Shown one piece after another: positions 53,811-61,747 of a stretch of 64,000 bases of DNA (position 1 is the stretch's first letter; each line of letters begins with the position of its first letter). The position numbers and the translations under genes were made by a program. This DNA is from Natrinema limicola JCM 13563 (GTDB lineage Archaea; Halobacteriota; Halobacteria; Halobacteriales; Natrialbaceae). The notes beneath the pieces are model-generated. The model was not told where the DNA came from and made no database searches. It saw only the letters and a list, made by a program, of their open reading frames with translations. The stretch spans positions 1,104 to 65,103 of the forward strand of contig NZ_AOIT01000053.1 of NCBI RefSeq assembly GCF_000337475.1. The letters are read 5' to 3'.

Positions 53811-55658
53811 ATGACGAGACTCTCGAGTCTAACAGCACTGTTGGTCGCTGCGCTGGTCGTCCTCTCGATGGCCGGACCTGGATCCGGGGCCGCTGTTGCC
53901 GCAGAGACAACCGAGACATCAGCCGAACCGAGTTCGACGGCCGAGGCCGTAACGACACTCGAGGACGACGACGAACTCTACTTCGTCTTCGGTGCAGACC
54001 TGGGGAATCAGTCGCTTGATGAGTTCCTCGAGTCCCAGCTGGCGACCCCGGCCGACCCGAGCGTCGATGCCAACCGGGAGGAAATCGCCGATGTTGTGCA
54101 GTACCAAGACGTCGAGAAGGTGAATTTCAATCAGCAAGGCGGGGCAGTCTCCATTGCGATCGGCGGCGGGGAGGCGACCGCCATTCAGGAGGAGACACAG
54201 CAGAACACGAACAGTCAGGTCGGTGAAGCGACCGCTGAGAGCACCGTGGCACCGTCCCAGGACCTCAGCTTCGAGAACGTCGGCGACGTACACATCGTCT
54301 TCGGTAACAGTGACGACCGGGGGTTCAACGGATGGAGCGTTCGTGACGAGACCGACGGCAGTGGTCGGGACAGCGGACTGGCGACTGAGACGTCGACCAC
54401 CCAACAGCAAAACGTCAGCCAGGTCAATTTCAACGACCAGAGTACTGCCATCGCGCTCGCTGAGAACGAGAGCACCGCACTGGCGTATCAACGCTCTACA
54501 CAGACCAACAAGAATCGACAGCAAGGATCGACGACCCTCCGCGAGACTGGCACTACTGCTGGCGCTGCCGATCAGTCTGCACAGGCAAGCATCGATCAGT
54601 CACAGACCCTCTCACAGAGCAACCAGAACCAACAGGGGATGGCAGTCGCGATTGCGGTCGGCAGCAACTCCGTTGCGACGGCCGTCCAGCTCACCGATCA
54701 AACGAATCTCAACGAACAGTACGCGTCCGTCGAAACGCTCTCCCACCTCGAGTCGATGGCAGGGATGAACGTCGCCACGGCGGACGAAGCCAACAGTAGC
54801 GTGCTGACGACGGGTGGCGAGGGGACCAACGGTGACGAGACAGCCGACGTCAGTATGACCCAATACCAACACACAGAACAGGTAAACATTAACTTACAGA
54901 GTGCAGCAGTCGCGGTCGCACTCGACGGAAGCAACGCGACCGCGATCCAGCTGGCCGAACAGCGTAATTACAACGAGCAGATCGGTGTGGCGACGGCAGC
55001 CTCCATCTACGAAAACGTCACCGCCAACGCCGGAACCGTGATTAGCAACGAAACGACGCTAACGATCGGCGGGGACGCCATTCGCGGAACGGCACCGATC
55101 ACGATCGGGCACGACGGCGAGAACGGCGAGAACGACCAGCGGACCACCGACGAACAGTCCTCGAGTGCCCACTTCGAACAGATCCAGTTCGTCACCCAAG
55201 AAAACAGGAACCGGCAACAGGCCGCGATCGCCGTCGCCGAACGCAACGCGAGTGCGAACGCGTCGCAGATAACGATTCAGCGGAACAGAAACGTACGCTT
55301 CGCCGACGGTGAGGCGACCGTCGATACGAGCGGCGACACTACGGAGAGCGGCGACGGAACCGGCAGTGAAACGGTCGAAAACGGGTCCGGAAGCGATCCC
55401 GCCACCGGGCCAACCAAGAAGAAAGCAGCCAAGAAATCCGATCCGACTGATGATGAGACGAACGACAACGTGACTGACGACGAGACAACGTTGCCCGACA
55501 CTGACGCTGGTGACGAGACGGCCGACGACGTGTCTTCGGATGAGCCACGCGCCGCTCCGTCCGATGAGAGGGGTGATTCGATCCCTGGGTTCGGCGTCGC
55601 CGTCGCCCTCGTCGCGTTGCTCGCTGCTGGCTTGTTCGCGACACGCAAAGAAAACTAA
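53811..55658 (+). CDS. PGF-CTERM-anchored protein with five Q/N curlin-like repeats
   Basis: A 615-residue surface protein. A Sec signal (LTALLVAALVVLSM, AAVAAE) precedes two VFG-type strands (ELYFVFGADL at 55-64, DVHIVFGNSD at 159-168) and five repeats of about 40 residues at roughly 97-137, 198-238, 263-303, 351-391 and 457-495. Each reads Q-x-Q, V-x-Q-x-N-x-N-x-Q, a small-residue A/V/I strand, G/N-x-N/S-A-T-A, then Q-x-x-Q-x-N. A Thr/Asp/Lys-rich stalk (500-590) leads to PGF (592-594), a helix and RKEN. Consistent with a lipid-anchored nucleator or base protein. The family name is not recalled; no enzyme motif is seen. Confidence 0.85.
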   Translation: MTRLSSLTALLVAALVVLSMAGPGSGAAVAAETTETSAEPSSTAEAVTTLEDDDELYFVFGADLGNQSLDEFLESQLATPADPSVDANREEIADVVQYQDVEKVNFNQQGGAVSIAIGGGEATAIQEETQQNTNSQVGEATAESTVAPSQDLSFENVGDVHIVFGNSDDRGFNGWSVRDETDGSGRDSGLATETSTTQQQNVSQVNFNDQSTAIALAENESTALAYQRSTQTNKNRQQGSTTLRETGTTAGAADQSAQASIDQSQTLSQSNQNQQGMAVAIAVGSNSVATAVQLTDQTNLNEQYASVETLSHLESMAGMNVATADEANSSVLTTGGEGTNGDETADVSMTQYQHTEQVNINLQSAAVAVALDGSNATAIQLAEQRNYNEQIGVATAASIYENVTANAGTVISNETTLTIGGDAIRGTAPITIGHDGENGENDQRTTDEQSSSAHFEQIQFVTQENRNRQQAAIAVAERNASANASQITIQRNRNVRFADGEATVDTSGDTTESGDGTGSETVENGSGSDPATGPTKKKAAKKSDPTDDETNDNVTDDETTLPDTDAGDETADDVSSDEPRAAPSDERGDSIPGFGVAVALVALLAAGLFATRKEN

Positions 55659-55746
55659 CCATCATCACTGACGGAGCGGTTCCAACCCGAACTGGCCGTC
55701 CGGTTTTCGCCTACTTGGACGTTCGCTTCCAGTCGGTTACCCACTG

Positions 55747-55830
55747 ATACGGACTCCTGTCAGTCAGTGCCGGTGCACCCGCGACCCGCACTGCGGGCCA
55801 ACCGGGACAGCGGGACAGCAGCCCGGATGA
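55747..55830. repeat. Dispersed intergenic element, copy 2
   Basis: Reads ATACGGACTCCTGTCAGTCAG at the start and CGGGACAGCAGCCCGGATGA at the end; the middle GACCCGCACTGCGGGCC can form a hairpin. It lies between convergent genes ending at 55658 (+) and 55855 (-), the position expected of a bidirectional terminator. Confidence 0.8.
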
Positions 55831-55854
55831 GTCGAGCGCTCGAACGCTCGTCGC

Positions 55855-56622
55855 TCACTCTTTTAGGTCATTGGTGTCCGACGACTTACGATCCGACTCG
55901 TCGCGGTGCTCGGCGAGCGCTTCGTTGATCGTCAATTCGCCGGCGGCAACCCGCCGGGCCAGCAGTTCGTCGATCGCCCGGTTTTCCTCGCTTTGCTCGC
56001 GCGAGCGGTCTTTTATCATCTGTAACTCGCCGTCCGTCGGCTCGATATCGCGCGCGTCGATGACCTCGCCCTCGCGGCGTGCGATATTGACGGCCGCGAG
56101 GACGTCACCCATGCCTCGCGCGCCCGTTCCCAGATAGGGCGTCGTCCCCGTCTCGTCGACGAGTTCGACTCGAACGGTGTCGAGTTCGTTGACCAGTTTC
56201 GCGCTCTCGAGACGGGAGCCGTTACCGATGCGGACGATCGGAGATGGTGCTTCGTCGGCCTCGCGGCGAATCAGGTCAACGGCGTCGCCGAGCGGAACCT
56301 GAAACGCCGCAACGACCGTTTCGCCGGTGAGAACGGCGATACCAGGGTTACGTCCTGGATCGACGCCAATGATCGTCCGGCCGCCGTCGCCACGAACTGT
56401 GGCCAGCGCCTGATCGACCGCACGCCGAGGCGCGTCCGGATCGGCGACGACCGTCGGGATAGCACCGAAGGCGTCGGCATGATCGGGTCCGGTGACGACG
56501 ACATCGGTGTGCTCTGGGAGTTCCTCGTCGGGCTCGACGGTCGTGAACGTCGTCCCGCGCTCGCGGAGCTCGGTGACGACGCCGTGGTACACTTCGAAAT
56601 CTGACGTGGCGACGACGATCAC
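55855..56622 (-). CDS. RuvC/RNase H-like protein of unknown function
   Basis: A 255-residue protein. Residues about 85-160 have an RNase H-like start: IIGVDPGRNPGIAVL, the D-x-G pattern of RuvC/YqgF-type folds, then VAAFQVPLG and further acidic positions. The C-terminal third has an extended acidic helical segment (EGEVIDARDIEPTDGELQMI) and a Ser/Asp/Lys-rich tail. GTG 56622 is preferred, being about 25 nt after a TTTATT element at 56647-56652; an ATG at 56661 lies before it. A nuclease or Holliday-junction role is possible but unproven. Confidence 0.72.
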   Translation of the reverse strand: MIVVATSDFEVYHGVVTELRERGTTFTTVEPDEELPEHTDVVVTGPDHADAFGAIPTVVADPDAPRRAVDQALATVRGDGGRTIIGVDPGRNPGIAVLTGETVVAAFQVPLGDAVDLIRREADEAPSPIVRIGNGSRLESAKLVNELDTVRVELVDETGTTPYLGTGARGMGDVLAAVNIARREGEVIDARDIEPTDGELQMIKDRSREQSEENRAIDELLARRVAAGELTINEALAEHRDESDRKSSDTNDLKE

Positions 56623-56879
56623 ACTGTAGCGTTCGGTCTCACTATGAATAAACGTACACACAGATGACGCGTCCTGACCACAGCGTCAACGGAATCTCAC
56701 TACGAAATCACCGGCCTCGAGGATGTCACGGAGCACTACTCCATTCGTTGACTATCGAAGTTCGAAACCGGAAGAAACCACAGCAGCGGTCGTTGTATAC
56801 CGAACTCTGTGTCACAGATAAAGACTGAACGGATGCAGGTGACAGTTCATCATCGATGATTGTCTGTAGATACGTGTTG

Positions 56880-58052
56880 ATGAGTCGAATATTGAGACGG
56901 GGGATATCCCTCGTGATGGTTGCGGTTCTCATGGTGAGTATGGTCGGGCCTGGCGTTGCAGCGGCTGCGCCATCGGCCACGGCGACTGCCACGACTGACA
57001 ACGTCGTTACGAACACGAACCATGCCACGACAACGAACAGCGAGACAGTAACTTCGCAATTCCAGCAGGAACAGGCTGACTCCTGTTCCCCGCTTGAGAC
57101 ACGCTTAGCCAGTATTTTCAGCACGTACGGATACACAGTACCAGACAGCCTCGCCGACTGTATTGATCACGACTCGAGTGCTGTCGATAGCGATGAGCCG
57201 TCGGAAACGGGACCGGATACTCCCGACTCGGACGACGACACTGACGAGACCGCAGACGAGAGCGACACCGACGAAACCGACGAGACCGAGGAGCCGAGTG
57301 ACACGACCGACGATTCGTCCGACAGTGACGAGACCGAGACCGACGAAACCGACGACTCGGCAGACACTGACTCCAACTCCGATGCTGACGAGACGGACGA
57401 AGAGTCGACCGACGACACGACTGACTCCTCGACTGACGAAGAAACTGACACTGACACCACAACGGACGGCCAAGACGGCGACCAGACTGACTCTTCGACT
57501 GACGAAGAAACTGACACTGACACCACGACGGATAGCCAAGACGGCGACCAGACCGACTTCTCGGCTGACGAGGAGACTGACGGCTTCGATCGCGCCGCCG
57601 TCGAGCGTGGGATCCACGAGGCCGTCAACGACGAACGAACCGCGCGTGGCCTGAACGAACTGGCGTTCGATACGGAACTCCGTGACATCGCACGAGAGCA
57701 CAGCCGGGACATGGCTGAGCGGGACTACTTCTCTCACACGAGCCCTGAAGGAGATACCTTCGCCGACCGCTACGCCGACGCGGGATACACGTGTCGTGTC
57801 GATGGCAGCGACAACACGTACTACACCGGTGGCGAGAACATCGCACAGACGTGGTACGACACGGCCGTTCGGACCGATGGCGGTACCGACACGTACACCA
57901 CCGAAACCGAACTCGCGAACGCGATTGTCACCCAGTGGATGAACTCGTCGGGCCACAGAGAGAACATTCTCGCATCGCAGTGGGAGAACGAAGGCATCGG
58001 CATCTACATGACCGACGACGGCAAAGTGTACGCGACGCAGAACTTCTGCTAA
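56880..58052 (+). CDS. Secreted CAP-domain protein with TD-rich stalk
   Basis: A 390-residue protein. A signal peptide (SLVMVAVLMVSMVG, ending AAAAP) is followed by about 190 residues of Asp/Thr/Glu/Ser repeats (DSSTDEETDTDTTTDGQDGD twice), probably a glycosylated stalk, and a C-terminal CAP/SCP domain (FDRAAVERGIHEAVNDERTARG to the end). The CAP core has the HSRDMAERDYFSHTSPEGD and GGENIAQTWYD strands and ends CxxNFC-like QNFC. CAP domains bind lipids or act as proteases in other groups. ATG 56880 follows the initial hydrophilic residues. Confidence 0.85.
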   Translation: MSRILRRGISLVMVAVLMVSMVGPGVAAAAPSATATATTDNVVTNTNHATTTNSETVTSQFQQEQADSCSPLETRLASIFSTYGYTVPDSLADCIDHDSSAVDSDEPSETGPDTPDSDDDTDETADESDTDETDETEEPSDTTDDSSDSDETETDETDDSADTDSNSDADETDEESTDDTTDSSTDEETDTDTTTDGQDGDQTDSSTDEETDTDTTTDSQDGDQTDFSADEETDGFDRAAVERGIHEAVNDERTARGLNELAFDTELRDIAREHSRDMAERDYFSHTSPEGDTFADRYADAGYTCRVDGSDNTYYTGGENIAQTWYDTAVRTDGGTDTYTTETELANAIVTQWMNSSGHRENILASQWENEGIGIYMTDDGKVYATQNFC

Positions 58053-58235
58053 CTGCCGTACACACGTCGCAGCATTTTTGACGCATATCTCGTCGTTGCG
58101 ACCAGCCTGCGATCGGTTCGCAGGCCGATACTCGAGTGCGGTCGCAGTCTCCCGAATGGCGATCACACACAACAGCCGACGCCGATCGCTGGCCCGTTTC
58201 GGGGCCTTTTTCCTCACAGCCGGCCAACTCGAACC

Positions 58236-58967
58236 GTGACCGACGAGGCGATTTCGACCGGCTGTGACCCGGTCGACGAGTTGCTCGGTGGGGGGTTCGA
58301 ACGCGGGACTGTCACGCAGTTGTACGGGCCACCGGCCGCCGGGAAGACGAATCTCGCGCTGTCGGCGGCTGTCGAAACGGCCGTCGACGGTGGCACCGTC
58401 GTCTACATCGACACCGAAGGCATCTCCGTCGACCGCTTCCAGCAGTTGCTCGAGGCCACCGTCGATGACGGCCCGGCTCGAAACGGCGCTGACGACGCTC
58501 TCGAAGCGGTCGCCTCACGGATCGTCATCGAGGACGTACTGGACTTCGAGGAGCAAGCTGAAGCCGTCCGCGATGCCGAGGAGTTCGCTGAGCGCGCCGA
58601 CCTGATCGTGGTAGACAGCGCGACTGGCTTCTACCGGCTCGAGCGAACCGGCGACGGCGACGACGGCGAGGCACTGCGAAACGTCACCCGGCAGGTGACC
58701 CACCTGCTCTCGCTGGCGCGAAAACACGATCTCGCAGTCGTCCTGACGAATCAGGTCTTTTCCGATCCGGACTCGGATCGCACACGGGGACTGGGCGGCA
58801 ATACCTTGGAACACTGGACCGGGGCTGTCGTCCGCCTCGAGCGCTTCCGTGGCGGCAATCGGCGCGCAACGCTCGAGAAACACCGCTCGAAACCCGCCGG
58901 GGAATCGGTTCAGTTCCGGATTACGGCAACCGGGCTCGAGGGAGCCGACGAGCTGGGCCGCCCCTGA
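58236..58967 (+). CDS. radB: DNA repair and recombination protein RadB
   Basis: A 243-residue RecA/Rad51-type ATPase of the archaeal RadB group, a partner of RadA in homologous recombination. Walker A is GPPAAGKT at residues 31-38, and Walker B ADLIVVDSATGF follows. It lacks the N-terminal HhH domain of RadA, as RadB does. The start is GTG 58236. The gene stands in its own orientation with no repair genes next to it. Confidence 0.94.
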   Translation: MTDEAISTGCDPVDELLGGGFERGTVTQLYGPPAAGKTNLALSAAVETAVDGGTVVYIDTEGISVDRFQQLLEATVDDGPARNGADDALEAVASRIVIEDVLDFEEQAEAVRDAEEFAERADLIVVDSATGFYRLERTGDGDDGEALRNVTRQVTHLLSLARKHDLAVVLTNQVFSDPDSDRTRGLGGNTLEHWTGAVVRLERFRGGNRRATLEKHRSKPAGESVQFRITATGLEGADELGRP

Positions 58968-58993
58968 GAGCCGGACTCGGAATCGCTTGCTCA

Positions 58994-59071
58994 CTACGGA
59001 CGACTGTCAGTCAGTGCCGGCCGGCCGCGACCCGCACTGCGGGCCCACCGGGACATCGGGACAGCAGACCG
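58994..59071. repeat. Dispersed intergenic element, copy 3
   Basis: Shares GACTGTCAGTCAGTGCCGG and CACCGGGACATCGGGACAGC with the other copies, and the middle GACCCGCACTGCGGGCC with copy 2. It is between convergent genes ending at 58967 (+) and 59161 (-). Confidence 0.8.
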
Positions 59072-59160
59072 TAACGGCAGTCTCGTGAACTCGTTGAATC
59101 CACTCTCGTTCCGCCACCAAATATAAAAACTTTGATCAGTTTCGTCCGAGCGCGCCCAGT

Positions 59161-60318
59161 CTAGATCTCGTTGAGCTTTCGCAGGAGCTGGCCGCGGTAC
59201 TCCTCGTCGCTGGTGACGCCTTTGAGTTCTAAGACGTTGCGCTCGAGTTTGTCCAGTGCGACCCGGAAGGCGTTCTCGGCGCCGTAGCCTTCGCCGGTGC
59301 CGGCGACTTGCCCTTTGTTGGTGCGCAGACGGATCTGCGCCTGCACGAGCGGGGTTCCACGGAGTTTCTCGTTGTGTTCGTGGAAGCGGACGTGGGCGTG
59401 CATCACCTGCATGTCGGCGTACTTGTCCGAGACATCCTCGATGCTCTGAACGATCGACTCCCGGGTGATGGTGTCGAGCATCGAGATATTGGTGATCTGC
59501 ACGTCCATGTGCTCTTCCTCGGTAAACGTCAGCGCACGCAGGATGTCCGTCTTGGTGATGACGCCGATGACGACGCGGTCGTCGTCCGCCGGCGTGACCA
59601 TCAGGCCCGCGTAGTCGTCCTCGAGCATCGCCTCGGCGGCCTCCTTGGCGGTCGCCTCGAGCGTCGTCGTCTGGACGGGGCTGTTCATGATGTCGTAGAC
59701 GGGGACGTCGAGCATCCGCTGGCTGTCGCCGACCCGGTCGCCGGTCGTCGTCGTGTCGTCCTCTCGGATGACGAAGTCGGCGATGTCGTGCGTCGTCACG
59801 ACGCCGGAGAGGTAGCCGTTCTCGTTGAGAATCGGCAGCCGGGAGATGCCGTGCTCGCGGAGCAGGTTGATCGCCTTGCCGATCCCGTCGTCCTCACGGA
59901 GCGTGACCGGATCGTCGGTGTAGATGTCCTCGACAGTGAGGGCATCGAGGTTGTCCAGAACCGCCTCGAGGATGTCGTCGTTGCTGATGACGCCCCAGAG
60001 GTCGCCGTGTTCAAAAACCGGCGCGACCTTCGCGTTGCTCTCGACGAGGACGCGTGCGGTCTCGCGGACGTCCTCCTGACGGTCGACCTTAGGCGATGGC
60101 GTGCTCCGGCTGGGTTTGGTAAGTGCGGATACCTTCGCGTCGTCCTCGACGTGAGACTGGAGGACTTCCCGCTCGCTGATGACACCCTCGTAGTCCCCGT
60201 CGTTCGTCACGATAATTCCCTTGGGGTTGCCGTTCTCGAACTGCGAACGGACCTTCCCCATGCGCGTGCCAGCGTCGACTTCGATAAACTCCGTGGTGGC
60301 GATATCAGCGATATTCAT
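59161..60318 (-). CDS. Four CBS domains fused to an HPF/RaiA-like ribosome factor
   Basis: A 385-residue fusion. Four CBS repeats (about residues 1-60, 65-120, 125-185 and 205-270), each with a GVI or GVVT core strand, form two Bateman modules that could sense ATP/AMP or similar nucleotides. From about residue 290 the chain turns into an HPF/sigma-54-modulation fold: HVRFHEHNEKLRGTPLVQAQ, then VAGTGEGYGAENAFRVALDKLERNV. HPF-type proteins bind the 30S subunit and store ribosomes as dormant units. The fusion would couple energy state to ribosome hibernation; this is inference. Confidence 0.85.
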   Translation of the reverse strand: MNIADIATTEFIEVDAGTRMGKVRSQFENGNPKGIIVTNDGDYEGVISEREVLQSHVEDDAKVSALTKPSRSTPSPKVDRQEDVRETARVLVESNAKVAPVFEHGDLWGVISNDDILEAVLDNLDALTVEDIYTDDPVTLREDDGIGKAINLLREHGISRLPILNENGYLSGVVTTHDIADFVIREDDTTTTGDRVGDSQRMLDVPVYDIMNSPVQTTTLEATAKEAAEAMLEDDYAGLMVTPADDDRVVIGVITKTDILRALTFTEEEHMDVQITNISMLDTITRESIVQSIEDVSDKYADMQVMHAHVRFHEHNEKLRGTPLVQAQIRLRTNKGQVAGTGEGYGAENAFRVALDKLERNVLELKGVTSDEEYRGQLLRKLNEI

Positions 60319-60422
60319 CCTTCTATCCTGATGTACTGGCCCCCACGTATTTAAGATACTGCCCGTTTTGGCCGGGTGGATCCAGCCCAGGGGTTTTTAT
60401 ACCTGCCGTTGAATTGCAGCCG

Positions 60423-60743
60423 ATGCTCGACATCAGCGTCTTCGGCCGCTACACCTACCTCGTCACCGAGATCGTGTGGGGAACCGTCGCCGCTCTCCTG
60501 TTACGTCGCGCGAACGCGCTCCGAAAGGCTGCGGTAACGATCCTCGCACTGTATCCGATCGCCTACGTCTGGGACCGGTACACCCTCGCCGTCGGCGTCT
60601 TCGACATCAACCTTCGGACCGGCATCGATGTCGCCGGCATTCCGCTCGAGGAACACCTGTTCATGGCGGTCGTCCCCGGACTCGTCGTCGGGATTCACGA
60701 GACGATCTTTGGCGACGGGGCAGAGCCCGGCAGCTCCACGTGA
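60423..60743 (+). CDS. Single lycopene cyclase domain membrane protein
   Basis: A 106-residue protein with three hydrophobic helices and the lycopene cyclase (CrtYcd) signature VWDRYTLAVGVF followed by GIPLEEHLFM. Haloarchaeal CrtY is a double-length protein; this has one repeat, comparable to CrtYc or CrtYd of bacteria, and so could work as a heterodimer half or serve another carotenoid step. TTTTTATAC at 60394-60402 sets ATG 60423. The stop TGA at 60741-60743 is also the first bases of an IS200/IS605-type end, so the end of the protein may have been cut by insertion. Confidence 0.82.
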   Translation: MLDISVFGRYTYLVTEIVWGTVAALLLRRANALRKAAVTILALYPIAYVWDRYTLAVGVFDINLRTGIDVAGIPLEEHLFMAVVPGLVVGIHETIFGDGAEPGSST

Positions 60744-60796
60744 ACTACCCCGCCCTACTCGCCGCCTTCGGCGGCTCCTTGAGGGCGGGGGCTTGG
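60741..60796. mobile_element. IS200/IS605-type left-end hairpin, solo
   Basis: TGAACTACCCCGCCCT opens the segment and GAGGGCGGGGGCTTGG closes it. A 9-bp stem (60748-60756 with 60782-60790) encloses a second hairpin GCCGCC/GGCGGC (60761-60775). This is the shape of left ends of haloarchaeal IS200/IS605 and palindrome-associated elements. No transposase frame or right end follows up to the SCO1 gene, so it is a solo remnant. Confidence 0.6.
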
Positions 60797-60866
60797 CACC
60801 CTCAACGCCACCGCTAAGCGTGTGTCGCTCGTCGACGATGCGGGCGTAGGCTGTCGGATGATCCGA

Positions 60867-61586
60867 TCAGCCTTCCCGTTCGCGCAGCGTCGCCAGATCG
60901 TCGGTGATTTGTTGTCTGGATACCCGCGGCGACTCTGGGTTCCGTTGGGCCTGGAGCTTGTAGGCCCGTTCGACGTATCCGTCTTGATTCGCAAGGAGGA
61001 TCACACCCGTGTGATCGAACATGTAGGCGTCCATGTCCTCCGGCTCTGTTTTGATGAAATACACGCCGTAGTTCTCCTGAACGACTTCCTTCGCACGGTC
61101 CTTGTTCTCGGGCCGCAGGAAGTACCAGTTCCCATCATCCATCTCGACCCGGTGGTCGTCGGCCCACTCCCGGAAGGCGTCGGCATCGTCTCTGGCGGGG
61201 TCGAACGTCGTCTCGACGAACGACACCTGATCACTATATCCTTCCTCGCGTGCGTAGTCCTGTGTCTGCGCCATGAGAGCGGTCAGACGGGGACACATCG
61301 TCATGCATGTCGTATAGATGAACGTCACCAGCAGATCTGTCTCGAAGTCGTCGGGGATCGAGACCTCGGTGCCGTCCCGCAACGGTGCCGGCAGGGTCGC
61401 CGACGGGAGCGCTTGGCCATGCGTCGGGAACGGGAGATTGGACGGATCATCGACTCCCTCCCACTCTTTCGCGTCGAGATACGTATTCGACCCGCCGTCG
61501 CTACCGCTGCCTAACATGCCCATACAGCCGCTCAGGCTCAGTGCAACACCGGAGCCAACCGACGCAAGCAGTGTCCGTTTGCGCAT
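60867..61586 (-). CDS. SCO1/SenC family lipoprotein, copper chaperone type
   Basis: A 239-residue exported lipoprotein with a lipobox LSGC at residues 18-21 and an N-terminal MRKR start. The thioredoxin-like SCO fold has Cys94-Met-Thr-Met-Cys98 and the copper ligand His192 (FDHTG). SCO1 proteins deliver copper to the CuA site of cytochrome c oxidase or take part in thiol redox work. ATG 61586 fits GCTTTAGG about 28 nt upstream. No oxidase gene lies nearby. Confidence 0.88.
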   Translation of the reverse strand: MRKRTLLASVGSGVALSLSGCMGMLGSGSDGGSNTYLDAKEWEGVDDPSNLPFPTHGQALPSATLPAPLRDGTEVSIPDDFETDLLVTFIYTTCMTMCPRLTALMAQTQDYAREEGYSDQVSFVETTFDPARDDADAFREWADDHRVEMDDGNWYFLRPENKDRAKEVVQENYGVYFIKTEPEDMDAYMFDHTGVILLANQDGYVERAYKLQAQRNPESPRVSRQQITDDLATLREREG

Positions 61587-61747
61587 CGATATCGACGGTT
61601 GCAGCCTCAACCTAAAGCTTCATCTGGTATAGACATCGAAACCGCGCACTCGAGTGAGCGGACGACCGTTGTATCAAACGTTTCAGATGTCTCAGCCGCT
61701 GTGAGCGGTCGCGGTTCTCTTGTAGCCACGGGCCAACTGTCGACGCG

